64,000 nucleotides of DNA from Cylicocyclus nassatus (lineage: Eukaryota > Nematoda > Chromadorea > Rhabditida > Strongylidae): assembly GCA_958299035.1 (NCBI GenBank), contig CATQJL010000112.1, positions 61,983,823 to 62,047,822 on the forward strand, written 5' to 3'. Shown piece after piece: positions 11,201 through 26,200 of this stretch. Made by a program: the position numbers and the translations under genes. How positions within the stretch are numbered: position 1 is the stretch's first letter; each line of letters opens with the position of its first letter. The notes beneath the pieces are model-generated. The model did not search any database, was not told where the DNA came from, and was given only the letters and a program-made list of their open reading frames with translations.

Positions 11201-14200
11201 GAGAAAATCTGAAAAAAAATGCCTAGTTGCTTCCCAAAAAATTTTTTAAAATCTCTCATCGGGTGGGCGGGCGGGTCTGTATGAGACGAAAAACCGGAAT
11301 GGTTTCCCTATGCCCCATACCTTCTTATACTCAAAAACCCCGCCCCTATATGTCCAAAGTACATGGACATATCCCCCAGTCACAGACGAGGCATAGCCAG
11401 ATCGTAAACGCTATGCCTCGAAGCAATCGTTATGCCACGCATAACCCCAAGATATGGGTCACTCCATGTACTTTGGACTGACCCGTCCACCAAGCACCTC
11501 GAAACAAAATGCGAATTCAAAACACCAATATCATGAAGCTTCGGATGTGTGGATTTCACGCAGTACAACCTGTCCGTAAGTATTCTCACCATCCTTTTCT
11601 ATGAACATACTGAACAAGAAGGTGTACTAGCCGTATTTTTCACCTTTTTCTATGATTCCCTAATATCCCGCGCGGCCGACCGTCTATTCTTTGAAGTCAT
11701 TTTTCTCCTTCGAATAACAAAAACCTTCCAAAGTTGTATTGATTATCTAACAAAACAGTGCTGAGTATGTTGCTTAAGAACAAATGAGTTTTTGAAATAT
11801 CGACTTTTTCGATAAACCCTACTTCTGATGTGGTTCATGCGAAATCCATGACTTCGAAACATAACTTTTTCACCAGAACCATGATTAGCACGGTTGGGTT
11901 AAGATAAGCAGCACAACTTTGGAATGTTTTTGATGACTCTCTAAAAGAAAAATGAGCTTGAAGAAAAGGCGGTCGGCAGCTGGGGGATCTTCAAGGAAAC
12001 GTACAGAAAGCTGGAAAAAGCGGCTTATATAGCTTTTTGCTCCTGTTCAATATGTTCATAATGAAGGAAATACTTCCGGAAAGGTAGATAGCGTAATATC
12101 CAGATATCTGGAGCTTTGGGATATGAAGCTTTTTTTAAGCTGCGATCCCCTCCCCGGCGGGGATGTTAATGTTAATGCATGCAGCCCCTAGATTACACAT
12201 TGGGTGCATGAGCTTACTTGAACTTATCTGGGCTATGGTAGTCCGTAGAGCGAAAGCACTCGATGTTTCGGGAGCGGTTTCAAATCACTACTTGGAAACG
12301 GCAAAAGATGAAATTTCTGGCATTTGGCAAAAATTTTTGCTTTTTACGAATATAAAACCTTGAAGCCAACTTTTTTGACTTTGAAACTAACTCGTCTTAA
12401 AAACTGTATCAGGTAATGACTTCTAGACCTCATGGATGTAATTTGACGTGCTGATTACGAAAAATAACTCATATTTACATGGTAGAGTCTTTTGAGTAGC
12501 TTACGGTAAGTGTGCGGTAGAAAATGAAGATTTTCGGATTTGGTTATACAATGGTGGCAGTTATAAGCTATGTTGTTTACAACTGTGATCAATTCGTGCA
12601 CTGAACAGCAATTTTAATTCGGGGAGAGCTGATTGATACAAATCTGGTGCTTTAGTTCTTCACTTTGCCCAAGCGTAGTATTGTCTTTTTGATGGAAATT
12701 TACTTGCTTACAACCATCCTTTTTAGTCAACTCCACAAAACAACCTGGGGTCTGGTCGGCGCGTCCGGACCTGGCGGTCGTAATGAGAATAAAAACGAGG
12801 GGAAATTAGATTCAAAAATAGAATTTGTTCGATATTGAGGATATGTTACGGTCGAGAAAGGTGAAGGAGAAAGGCTAGATCGGTGACGAAGAAATCAGTC
12901 CCGTGAACAGTGTACTGAGTAACCCACCATCATATTCTCAACCTGATTTCACCTCTTTTCTTAGCTTAAACATATCGTCAAGTCACCAAAAAACCTTGTT
13001 GTGTAAATTGAGTGTGGCCGTAATCAGCATGTCAAATTACTTCCACAAGCTCTACAAAACATTGCCTGTTGCACTTCGAGTGTTTCTTAACGTTTAAAAA
13101 GCGTGACCTTCAAACTTGATTAACTCAGTTTCATTGGTGAAAGAAGTCAATTCATCATACTCAGGGCTCGGCACGAGGTGGCTAGTTGAAAATGCAAAAA
13201 ACGAAGTCCCCCTTGACTTTTGCAATTTTCGAAGTCCCCTTCGACCGTAGACCAGAGTTCGGCACGAGGTGGCGTCCAGAAATTGCAAAAAATGAAGTCA
13301 TCTTTGACTTCACTAAAATTACGACATCCGCCACGAGATAATCGAAGAGAAAATACATGAAAAGAAACGGAACAAAGCAACAGCAGAAAAAAAACGAAAT
13401 GAATCATCAAACACACGCGATGATAATCATATTCTCCGGAATGGCGGCATGATGTATCCATCGTGCAGCAACACGCGCCTAGAGCAGCCTTTCCGCGGCC
13501 ATCTAAAATTTTCAAGGGGCTATAACTAAGCGGGGAGAAGGGGGTTTGAGGCGGTTTAGGAACCAGTTTGTAGGGTTTGGGATGTAGATGGAAAGTATGT
13601 AAAGAAAGTAGAAAAATTATATGAGGGAGGAAAAATTTATGACTTTTTCTTTCCTAAGCCACCTCAGGTGGCTATCCAGGTGGCTTGAAAGCCACTTAAC
13701 TCCGAAAAAAGTTGAGCACGCCTTTAGTTCACATAATTTTTTCATAATTTTTCATACTTAGTCCTAACTCCCCATTGCCCATCTACACACCTATTTTGGT
13801 GTCATTTCATCTTCACTTCGCTGTAAACAAACCTTTTGTTTATTTGCTGGCAGCGTGCCGGCCGCAGACCGAAAGACAACGTTATGATCTACCGCAAAAA
13901 CGATATCCCCTTTGCTTTTTTTCCACAAACGATATCCAGCTTGCTTGCCAAGCCACCTGTGCCGTGACCTGATCATACTCATAACAAAGTAACACTCTCC
14001 ATTAGTCTACGCTACAAATCAGATTTTATCGCTTCAACTTGGTACCTATGATAGAGTCTTTGAGGTTTTTGCTAGCGAACGTAAAACTTGGGTAAAAAGC
14101 TTCTTTGAAGATAAAGTTAATGGGATTGGGCACAACTCCTCAAAAGGTCAGGATCCCTGAGCCTTATGCCTGACCCCCACTCCACTAACTTGTCTTTAAA

Positions 14201-17200
14201 ATTTCTTTCCATTCTTGGTAAGAGTTTGAGGTCAAAGCTTCTTCTTGTGAAAATTTGAAGCCAAACACCCTGTCCCTGAGAAAATTATGACTCTTTCAAT
14301 ATGCCCATTTGGATCAACCGCCGACCAAAGCGTGCTGGTGAAAATGCCTTTACGCTACACGGCTGGGGGGGGGGGGGGGCGTACAGACTTTAAAAGTCAT
14401 AAACTTAAGACAGCACGTCCAGAGTGTCACACTCTGAAGATCCGAAGGTGAAATCAAGGGGGGGGGTTAGTTTTTGAAAGACTTGTGCATTACCTCCTGC
14501 TTAACTCTGCCTACGACTGGAGAACTATCGATTCAAAGTGTTGAATAATTAGAGAACATGTCTTGTCCTTGCGACTTGGCATTAAGTTTTCTTTTAGCGA
14601 CTGTTTGACATAGAAAGAAAACAGAAGTTATATTCCACTTGTCCTAGCAAAAAAGCACTTAAATATTTAGAAATTGTTTGAAATACGTTACAGTGCGGTA
14701 TTGAGCTGATCATAATCAAATATTATTCAGTTCATATTTTCATATCATTCAATTCAATTCCTATTAAATCGTAAATATATCTTGACTTTGGCTTTGCAAA
14801 AAATGCGATATTTTCCAAAGTGTTTCTATGACCTAATTTCTGGTCTGTGTTGTCACTCTGAACGTCTCCATTTCAAGAAATTTAGTCAAAGCTGTTTTCT
14901 AGCAAGAACCATTCATTCAACTGAGCGAGGATCCCGATAAGCCCTTTGAAGGCTACTGTATTGATCTCATAGAGCTGATTCGCGAAGAGGTTGTCAATTA
15001 TTCTTCCAGAAACTTACATTTGGAAATACTTGCTAGTTTAGCTGAATTTCACGTATACCATCTACGGAGTGGAAGATGGATCATTTGGCGAAGGTGATCA
15101 AAACGGTAACTGGGACGGTATTATTGGTGCACTGTGTAAGTTTTCCATCTTATATATAAAGCTGAATGTCTGTTTGTATGTCTGTCTGTATGTCTGTCTG
15201 TATGTATGTATGTATGTACGTATGTTCCGAATAGAAAATTCCATTTCTGAACCGATCCGGACCAAACTTGGCACACATACACTACGGGCCCCGGCGGGTG
15301 TCATAGGCTACTTTTCGTCATCGATCGATATCGATTTTATCGATTTTTATCGATTTTTTTGCTGAGTTCACCTACGGGGCTGGGAGTTGGCACAGGGGGG
15401 TAATCGAGCATGGGGATTCCGAATACAGTATTGGTTTTCAGGATTATCGATTACTTTTATCGATTTTATCGATTTTTTTGCAAAGTTTGAGCTACGGGGC
15501 TGGGAGTTGGCACAGGGGGGTAATCGAGCATGGGGATTCCGAATACAATATTGGTTTTCAGGATTATCGATTACTTTTATCGATTTTATCGATTTTTTTG
15601 CAAAGTTTGAGCTACGGGGCTGGGAGTTGGCACAGTGGGGTAATCGAGCATGGGGATTCCGAATACAATATTGGTTTTCGGGATTATCGATTACTTTTAT
15701 CGATTTTATCGATTTTTTGCAAAGTTTGAGCTAGGGGGCTGGGAGTTGGCACAGGGGGGTAATCGAGCATGCTGATCATCCCCAAGGGGGTGATCAGCAT
15801 GCTCGATTACCCCCTGTGCCAAATTCCAGCCCCCTAGCTCAAATTTTGCAAAATCGATAAAATCGATAGAAGTAATGGATAATTCCAAAAACTAATATTG
15901 TATTCGTAATCTGCATGCTCGATTACCCCCCTGTGCAAACTCCCAGCCCCGCAGGTCAAACTTTACAAAAAAATCGGTAAAATCGATAAAAGTAATGGAC
16001 GATCCTGAAAACTAATATTGTGTTCGTAATCAGCATGCTCGATTACCCCCCTGTGCAAAATCCCAGCCTCGCATGTCAAAATTTACAAAAAATCGATAAA
16101 ATCAATAAAAGTAACCGATAATTCTGAAAACTAATATTGTATTCGGAATCCCCATGCTCACTTCCCCCCCTGTGCCAACTCCTAGCCCTGTAGGTGAACT
16201 CTGCGAAAAAATCGATAAAAATCGGTAAAATCGACATCGATCGATAACGAAAAGTGGACTATGACACGCTCCCTGCCCCGAAGTGTATGTGTGCAAAGTT
16301 TGGTCCCGGGCGGAGCCGGGTTTGCCATCTAGTCAGTTTTTATGATTTGATTTCTCCTTATCAAAATACTGAATCTTGTCACTATTACTTACGAGTTTAA
16401 ATGTTATTCATGTAGTATAGTATCTATCAAGCGAAATCATTCTCTTCCACTATGTACTTCACTTGAGTTACCCGCAAGCTCTTACAAGGAAACGATACTT
16501 GGTGACCCCGGCCATGTGGAATGCGATGTATACCATAAGGTGCATCTCTAAACGCGGATTCTAAATCTGTGCTCGAAATCTGCGAAATTTTTATTAATGA
16601 TTTTCACCCTTCGCCGTAGCGCAATTCATTTTTAAAAAATAATCATAATTCCATCCAGATTCTCGCTTCGCAGATTTGAAAAACAGTAATCGAACCAGCA
16701 TTAAAAGGTCCATTCTTTAGTATACAAATTATTATGAATGGCCGGGGTAACCAAGTATCGTTCCCTGCTTAGTAATATCTACTTTTCTGGCTTTGTCTCT
16801 TGGAAAAAGTTGGTACATTTAAGTGTCGGGATCCGCAGACATTGCTTTGGGTCCTATAAGTGTGACCGCGGAGCGCGAGAATGTTGTTGACTTCACAGTG
16901 CCTTACTATGACCTCGTCGGTAATTCTATTCTGATGAGAAAACCTGAAGTGAAACATTCTCTGTTTAAGTTTATGCAGGTAATCTACTTTCAACCACACC
17001 TCAAGAGCAATTTATCATAAAATATTTAAGGTATTGGAGTGGCCTGTATGGGTGTGCATAGTGGCTGCTTATATTGTAATGAGCATCGCTCTTTGGCTCT
17101 TTGATCGAATCAGTCCATACTCTTATACCAACAACAAGAAGAAGTAAGGTTATGGATTGAAACCTACATCATACATTATATCGCTCCGAGATCTTGTCCG

Positions 17201-20200
17201 CTTCCTAGGAGCTATCGTAAAATCAGGCGGCCAGAATTTGTTTTGATGTTTTGAGAGTGCCGCTGAATAAAAGTTAAGTTGGAAGGCGGGCATTAGCCGC
17301 GTTTTCCAAAACTATTTTCTGAGTGCTTTGTAAGTCTCAGAGGGCGTGCCCCTCCCCCCCCCCCCCCCCACCCCCTGGCTAAAAATATTTCTTTACAAGG
17401 TTTATTTGATTTTTACTTCCAGAAACCCCCTCAGTCCGCAACTGAGCAGCGGTATCCTACGCAGCTTTTTTTAACAGTTACGTCAACGAACTGACTGCTA
17501 TCTTTTGTATTAATTTGGGTAACGAAAAGAATATCCAATCGCTCCAATCTTTAGCTTAGATTCCTTCTTTCAAAGAAAGCTCAATAAAAGGCGAAAAGTG
17601 AGAAAAGTTTCCTATGCAATACTTTCTTGTAAGCTCTTCCAAAGGTTTTGGGTTTGCTGAATTTCTAATTTGATTGGGTCATATACTCAGCTTACTTGAA
17701 CCTCAAAGATTGTTAGCTATGCAATAATTATCAATCAGTCTTACTTACTGCCCTTTGCCTGCTTATATTAGGTCGTTTCAAAAGTAATGTCGCTTTTTCA
17801 AAATGTACGCCACATCTCGTGGAACAAAGTGTGTAAGAGATTCTGGTAGCATTTGACGCAGCATTTTATTCTCTTTCTAACGGTTATACAAACACTGCAC
17901 AAAACTCAACAGTCTTTCGAAAAATTTTCAAATTCTGCGACCCCTTGCTTTGAGAAGGCCAAGTTTCACCATTTTTCTAAATTTTTATAACAACCCTCGC
18001 AAGGAGCCCGAGTAATGGATCGATAGGGCAAACATTACTGGAAACAGCACAACTTTTTTCTACTTTTCAAAGCTCGTCATAATTTTTGTATAGATTTTTT
18101 GATGGAACCATCGAATTTTAGCAGGTTCGCCTCAGACACAAATGCATCAAACACCAATAAATATTCGGATTTTGAAATTGACAAATATGGATTATTGTTT
18201 GACACTAGTTTTACAAACCAAATGAGCATTCAACGTTTCAGAGTAGCGAGTTTTGGAAATTCCGGATACAGCCTGTGGACGCCCTGAAAACCCTGAATTA
18301 TATTGATTTTATCCCGGAAAACTTGACGAATCGGAAACAAATACAACCGCTAGAAAGAGGAGAAAAAGCTGCGTCGAATGACACCCGAGTTGCTTGCCGG
18401 TTGTTGTTCTGTGAGGTTTGAGTTGACCAAATATGGAATTTGATAGCATTGAAAATTTGATTTCAGAAACTCCAAGAAGCAAGCTAAGGAAAAGTAAAAA
18501 ATTACTCTGTGTCCTATAGTGTTTGCTATATTCATATGTTACTTGCACATCTTCGGGGAATCAGTACAAAAATATAGAAAAATAGCCGAACTTGACTATG
18601 GCAAAAAGCATGAGTCGCAGATTTTGGTGATTTTCGTGAGTACAATATAAGGCAATGAAATTATAACCCATAGAAAGAGGATGAAATGCTGCATCGAATG
18701 CTCTTAAGAACTCTTGAAAATCTTGATTCCTTGAAGTGTGACGTTTATTTGAAAAAAGCGACATTACTTTCGGAACGAGCTAATACATCGCGATTTGTCA
18801 AAGCTTTGCGGAAAGGTCAAACCTTTCTAACTGCATGGCTACGTTCAAAATGGAGATCTGGTACCCGAGAGCGATTAGCGCTTAATTACACTGTAAATTA
18901 GTGTTCAAGCTAATCGAATGTCGCAACATACCTTGAGACATCTTTAGCATTACCCTAATTTCGCGAGTACAAGATGCACCTTCTTCGGTTTTTCAAGCTA
19001 GCCGTTCAGTCGCCTCGTTGTGATTTAAAAAAAGAAACTCATGCTGCTCGATACTCCGAGGCAATATGCAGTGCTGTATAGGGTACCTTGGTCGCGAAAT
19101 GTTTCAATGTGTTTAGGCCGGTCTTTAGGAAGAAACAGGTGCGTCCTGTAGTCGTTAAATTAGAATAGTTGAAAACACGTACGGGAATATGAACATGTTT
19201 GGCAGATTCACTTTAACCCATTGACGACAATGCGTACCACCGGTGGCCCAGTTTTTGCCGCCAGGGACGATGTGAACCACCGGTAGCCCACACCCCTTGC
19301 AAAATCATGTCGTTTTCAGTCTAGTATCTTCTCCACAATTCAGTATTTTTTCCACTTTTTTTGCACTCTTGGAACCCGTAGACTTCCTGTCCAAGAAAAT
19401 GATTGTAGTTAATTACAATACAAATTTACATTTCGTAAATAATCACAAATCCTTTCCACGCTGAAAGTGTTGTGCAAATCGCGTCGTCCCACAGCGCCGT
19501 CACACAAAATTAGTCGTCGTCGTCAATGGGTCAACAACTTTTGACAAGCAGATTGGAAAGTCTCGAAAATGTACTGTTCTGCAAGACGTTTGCTTGGCGA
19601 TCTTTGAATAACTACGAGAGGAACCAGTTCAAAAACTGGAACGAAGAAGCTGTGCCAAGAATTATTATAATAGATCGTTTTATAAACTCGTAGCGTTTTT
19701 TTCTCTAAATTTCTTTAGAAAACGGTTGATTTGCGGCAAAATAGTAAATCATTGGAAATGGGATAGAGAGCTGATCTTCTCCAACTTCTAGGAAAGCTTA
19801 CAGAATAGAAATCTCAAAAGTCATTAACGCGCATTTTTATCAACTTTTAGTTCTTGCCCGGCGTTTTATGCAAAATTTTCACTTATCGTGAAGAGTGGCG
19901 TTTGTACGACTGTGTGAGACAAGAAAGTTAGTTTGTTTTAGAGTACCAAAATTAGAGTACCCCCCCCCTCTATAAAAGAGAAAGTCAAATTTTTTTGGAA
20001 TTGGCAGAGCTTCTGCAACTTCTTCTTGGGAGCTGCTGGACAAGAACATGGCGGTGAGCATATTACGCTACTCAACTGTACCGCAGAAAGGAGGTCATAG
20101 AAGAAACCAATTTTCATGAGAATTTTTCGCATGCGGAATATGGCCCCTTACGGCGAACGTCGTTATATGTTCTGAGAGAATTGACTGAAAAGTACATTAG

Positions 20201-23200
20201 TGGTTGCACTTCCAGAACCTCGTTCTGCCAGACCAACATTTGCGTCTAACGCAATATATATGAGAGGTGCCTGTTTCGAAGTTGATAAAATAAGCTTATC
20301 AAATAACTTTTCTGCAGTCAGAAGCGATTTTAAAAATGGAATTGACAGTCAGACAAGGTGGCAAAAGCACAAAAGTTAGAAAAGACCATTTTTCGTATTG
20401 AATTTATGAAACGACACTTATGAAGCAAGTGCCGAATATTGTTGTGCCGAACAGGTTGTTGGGTGGTCCTTTTGTTGTCAGTACTCTTCGACCTTACGTT
20501 TCGACGCTTTCGTCTTCATCAGAGGCCTGGAATGGTTCAAAGCTTCATCCGTAACTCCACCCCATCAAACTTCTCCACCAGCCCTTGCCAGTTCTCGGTT
20601 CTTCCCCCAATCTAGTGCTACAAGAATTGTGATGGCAAAAGACATAACATACCAGGTAAATCACCGCTTCGTTATGTGTCCGTATCGGATGTAGATGTTC
20701 GCGACGGACGACTGAGCTATACTGAGGAGATGTCACATAAACAGTTAAAGCTCACATAATGATAAAAACGAGAGGAAATCAGCGGTTATGGATGAGCACT
20801 CGTAAATGGAGTATCGTATCATTTCTCTATCTTGAAAAAAGCAAAGTTCTTTGATTATCCCCGTTACAATTACTTTGTTCGCTTTAATATAATAATAATG
20901 CTTTGCAGACATGATGATGTGGAAAAACGTGCGTTTACTTTTAAGGAGTGCTTATGGTTTTGTATGACGTCGTTGACCCCACAGGGTGAGATCATTTGCA
21001 GTCCAAGACCAATTCGCCAACTGTACAAAGTACTTTTTTTGAACACAACATCTACAGTGCTGGACATAATTATAGGGACACTCTAGAAATCGTCGTAATT
21101 TTCATTCTTGTCAGTGAATCTGTCTGAAACTTTGCTGTATGGTGCGCATGTAAGCCTACCATAGTTCCTCAGAACGGCTTCCAATCCCGTTGATTTCGAA
21201 CCTAGAAAAATGGAAAAATTCGAAAAAGCTTGTTTTGCAGATTGGACATAATCATAAGGACACCTGGCCTTTTTAAGCATTATGGCATTCCTTGACTCCC
21301 AAATTTTTTTGTGGAGTTACATCCCAGAATATGAAACTTTTGCAGCACCTAGGACCTGTCATGCTACTCAAGGAAAGATGATCCTTGCATTTTTCGTTTC
21401 CAAAGGCATCAGAAGTCAAATTGCTTTAGTAAACAACTGGTTTGAAGAGTTTTCAAGCCCTTGTTCATTTCAAATGATAATCATGGAGTCTACTGATCCT
21501 TCTGGATAAATGAGGTGAAGAGCGCTTTCGTAAACTCTGTGTAATCGCTGATTTTGACGGACAGTCTTCAACCTCACCATAGGGTTCTCGTGCTTTTGCA
21601 CCACAAAACTCGATTTTCAAGTTACAGAAAACGCTGCAATGTAGCCGCAACAATACACGTACAACAATAAACTTGTGTGCCTAGTCAGGAAAAAATTTCG
21701 GGGTTGCACATTCTGGTTCAGCCGCAGTTGTCATCCGTTGAGAGTTGAGTCGAGCACCCTGCACAATCATATCCAACTCAAATCAAGAAATCGAACAGGA
21801 GACCGCTTGAAACTTCAAAATCTTGCTGATCTCAGCTACCGCGCAAAATGCGACATGAAACAGAGAATAAAATAGTGAGATTTGTGATTATGTTGAATCT
21901 ACTGCTCGCATAGAATTTTCGTTGGAAGTATTTCAGATCTAAATGGCAACTGCAGCACTAGAAAAAATCTAAAAGTTGTTGCAGAGATGCATCTCCACGT
22001 AGACAATGTAATGAATCGAGTCCATCACTTCATGACCATTGGAAAATGAGTTTTGTGGTGCAAAAGCGCGGTAACCCTATGGTGAGGTTGAAGTCTGTCC
22101 GTCAAAATCAGCGATTACGCAGAGTTTACGAAAGCGCTCTTCACCTCATCTATCCAGAAGGATCAGTAGACTCCATGATTATCATTTGAAATGAACAAGG
22201 GCTTGAAAACTCTTCAAACCAGTTGTTTACTGAAGCAGTTTGACTTCTGATGCCTTTGGAAACGAAAAATGCAAGGATCATCTTTCCTTGAGTAGCATGA
22301 CAGATTCTAGGTGCTGCAAAAGTTTCATATTCTGGGATGTAACTCTACAAAAAAATTTGGGAGTCAAGGAATGCGATAATGCTTAAAAAGGCCAGGTGTC
22401 CTTATAATTATGTCCAGCCTATAATTATGTCCAGCCTGCAAAACAAGCTTTTTCGAATTTTTCCATTTTTCTCCGTTCGAAATCAACGGGATTGGAAACC
22501 GTTCTGAGGAGTTATAGTAGGCTTACATGCGCACCATACAGCAAAGTTTCAGACAGATTCACGGACAAGAATGAAAATTACGACGATTGTGTCCCTATAA
22601 TTATGTCCAGCACTGTAGGAAGGCTATTAAAGGAAGCAGTAACCATGCCTATTTGAGATTTTTTGCTTTTTGACTTCTTCACAGATATCACCTTATCGGC
22701 CATTCTTTCAGGAGGAGGAGAAGCACCAAACAACATATCCGGGAGGCTTGCGGCTGCCACATGGTGGCTATTCGCTATCATTATGATAGCTTCGTATACT
22801 GCCAATTTGGCAGCATTTTTGACGGTATCACGAATGGAACAACCTATAACGTTGGTGTTCAAAAATACTAAAGCTTTCATTAGGGTCAGTCATAACTTGG
22901 GTGGAAAAATGCACGTAGCAGCACAGACATGAAGCAAGAATTTTTAATCGCTTGCTTTTGCAAGCATTTTCCTCTCCTGCATTTCGCCTCAAATGGTATA
23001 CGATCATAGCTCATTGCGCCACGACAGACTATGAGGGTTACATCTGTGCGCCATAAGATGGCTAAAAGAAATATTAGGTAGTTCCAAAAGTAATTTTGCT
23101 TTTTTCAAACGGGCGTTAAATGGAATCGTTTGATGGAACGAAGATTTCTAACGAGATTTTTGTAAGAGATCTTGGAGGCATTCGATGCAGCATTTCATTC

Positions 23201-26200
23201 TCTTTCTAACGATTATGAAATTATTGCAACGTAGTCAATGAGCTTTCAGAAAATAACCAAAATTGCGACCTATGCTTTTTGAGATGGTCAAGTTTCCAAT
23301 TTTACAAATTTTTCATATCAATCCTCAGAAGGAGTTCAAGTAGCGGTTCGATAGAGCAATCGTTTTCATAGCTCGTCGTGATTTTTAAAAAAATTTTTAA
23401 CAAAACCATCGGATTTTGGCAGGCCTACATCAGCCACAATCGCATACATCATAATTATTCGGAATTTGAGACCACCAAGATGGTACTGTGAGTTAGCTCT
23501 AATTTTACAAAGCAAATGAGAGTTCACGGGCTCGAAATATCATATTTCGAGTATTTCGGGTACAGCCTGAGGCTCGCTAAAAAATGAGTTGTGATGATTT
23601 TATCCGGAAACTAAAAGAATCGGAAACAAAACACACAGTTAGAAAAAGGAGAAAATGCTGCATCGAATAGTGCTCGAGCTGCTCTTCTTTTGATGTTCTA
23701 CGCGGATTTAGCTGTCCAAGTCTGGAAATCGGTAGCATCGGTTAAAATTCTGTTGAAAATGTATGACAAGCTTTGGAAAGGAGAAACAGTTGTTCTGCAT
23801 TCTGTAGGGTTTTTTCTCTATAAAGAGCTTACTTGTACTTTTTCAGAGGGTTGATATAAGATTTTAGAAAAATTGTGAAAATTGACCATCTCAAAAAGCG
23901 CAAGTCGCAAATTTTCGTTGTTTTCTGAAAGCTCATTGACTATGTTGCAACAATCTCATAACCTTTAGAAAAGAATGAAATGCTGCATCGAATGCTTCCA
24001 GGATCTCTTGATAATCTTTGTTCCATAAAATGTGGTGCCCATTTGGAAAAGGCGAGATTATTTCTGAAACGACCTAATACAGTGCTGACCAAAACTATAC
24101 GTCCACCCACAAAACTGCCTTAGCTCATCTGGTTCTCAACGAATTGACCTGAAATTTGGTATAGTTGTTGTTTGGCAGGCTACCATCGTGATAGAACGGA
24201 CCCGTTTTTGTTTGATTATTCAGAAAAAAATCAAAAATTTCGAAAAAAGCAGGCTTGAAGGTTGGCCAAAACTATAATTCCACCCAAGGTTTCTGCCACT
24301 AAAGTAATTCTCGGCTTCCAAAGTTTTTTGTGCATATACAAGTAAAAAGTCAAAAACGTTGCTTTAGTCCAGCTGTATCACATCTTTATAAGAAACGCTT
24401 ATCTGCTTTTTTCGCTTAAAAATATCATGGGTATTTTGTTACGGAGAATGTGTTTATCGGTGATTCCGCAGTTTTTGAGAAGCGATAGGGCTTCATCTAT
24501 CTTATAGATGCTTAGCGAAGTGAGAACTAAGAAAAAGTCTGAATTTTCCTATTTAAAGAGTACCCGACATAGACCTAAGCGCTGGCCTGCGTTCAAATTT
24601 ATGCCCTCAAACTCTTTCTGCAATGTTCTCATAAACGTATAGTAGAGTAATAACATTGTTGTACGTATGAGAGTCCGGATGCAGTGGTTGCAGATTTTCT
24701 TTGGTCCTAGCATGCAGGCTAATTGAGAAATTCAACCTGCAAAAACTGATTTGCAAACTTATTTTTGATTCTGACCGTAATGCTCACGTGAGACACAAGG
24801 CAACAAATAATACAGGGTGTTTTCTTTATCTAGCAGTTGAATTGTGGCAAAAAATCAAGAAAGATACCACTAAGTAAGTGCTTTGGAATTGCTTGATTAT
24901 TATCATTGAACGCGAAGATTTACGCCTTGAAAACGAAGCAAAATTTGACTTGGCGAACAATGGTAAGTATAATGTACAAACTTCCTTTTATGTAAAAATG
25001 CTTCCACATTATTTTGAGCTTACAAAAATAACGTAAATCAATTTTGAAGGCAAAAAATTGAGCGCTGGTTTGCTGTTGGGTCTTTGTCGCGTGCCCTTTA
25101 AATATGAAAACTCAATTTTTTTTAGTTTTCACTTCGCTAAGCATCTATAAGGTAGATGGAGCCCTATCGTTTCCAAACCAGTCAAAAAACTGCGAAGTCA
25201 CCCATGAAAACACATTCTCGGAAAAAAATACGCATGAAAGTATTTTTAAGCGAAAAAACCAGATGAACCATTCTTATGAAGGTATGACACAGCTGGAGTA
25301 AAGCGACTGTTTTGACTTTTGATTATATATACGCACAAAAGACTTTAGAAGCCGAAAATTGCTTTAGTGGACAAAGGCTTAGGCGGAATTATAGTTTTGG
25401 CCAACCTTCAAGCCTGCTTTTTTCAAAATTTATTTTTTCCTGAATAATCAAACGAAGACGGGATCCGTTCTAAGTACTGATAGCCTGCCAAACACACAAC
25501 TATATCAAAATTTAGGTCAATTCGTTGAAAAGCAGATGAGCTAAGGCAGTTTTCAGGGTGGACGTATAGTTTTGGCCAACACTGTATTATCAGTCTAAAT
25601 GCTTACAATTTAGGAGATACGATTATAAATATAAATGCTCTTGCGGAGATTGGCGTTAAAATTTGCTCGCGTACAAATCTATAAGCTAGGTTTGAAATGT
25701 CGACATTTTGTACGAGCTGGTATTTTAGCTCTAGCAGTTTGTTCACGCACTTTACCGTCCAGTCTTGACACCGCAATGACACTGTATTCACTGTCGGATC
25801 TACTTGATTGTACATAGTATAGACAACCATAAATTGCATTGGTGGTGAAAATTAGCGGCCTGTTTATATTAGGTTGTTGCAAAAATAATGTCCGTTTTTC
25901 TAGGCCTATATTTCAAATAACTTTTTTCCATCGAACTTTCTTTTTCGATATAGAATTTGCATATCATTGGAAAGCTCTCTTCATATACTTTCTAATGATG
26001 GTGGAAATAGGCTGCTATCCTCATCTGTGAGAATTTCACCAGCATCTCGCATAACTGCACTCCAAATCGAAATTTCGATGCTTGAGTCTCCGTGGCCACA
26101 ATTCAGGAGCAAATGAACGAATTCTTCTGAAAACATAGCATTTCTATTGGATGAAGATTGTTTACCTACTGCGTGCTTATGTGGATTTTTGGAGATATCT

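Noticed and set aside
10286..11208. Bacterial or phage integrase contamination
   Set aside because: The exon has a eukaryotic acceptor, no bacterial start or ribosome-binding site, and is embedded between eukaryotic elements.
13166..13275. GGCACGAGG motifs resembling a cDNA-library adapter
   Set aside because: The surrounding sequence belongs to a dispersed repeat with a relative at 60204-60540, where the motif differs, and no cloning-site sequence adjoins.
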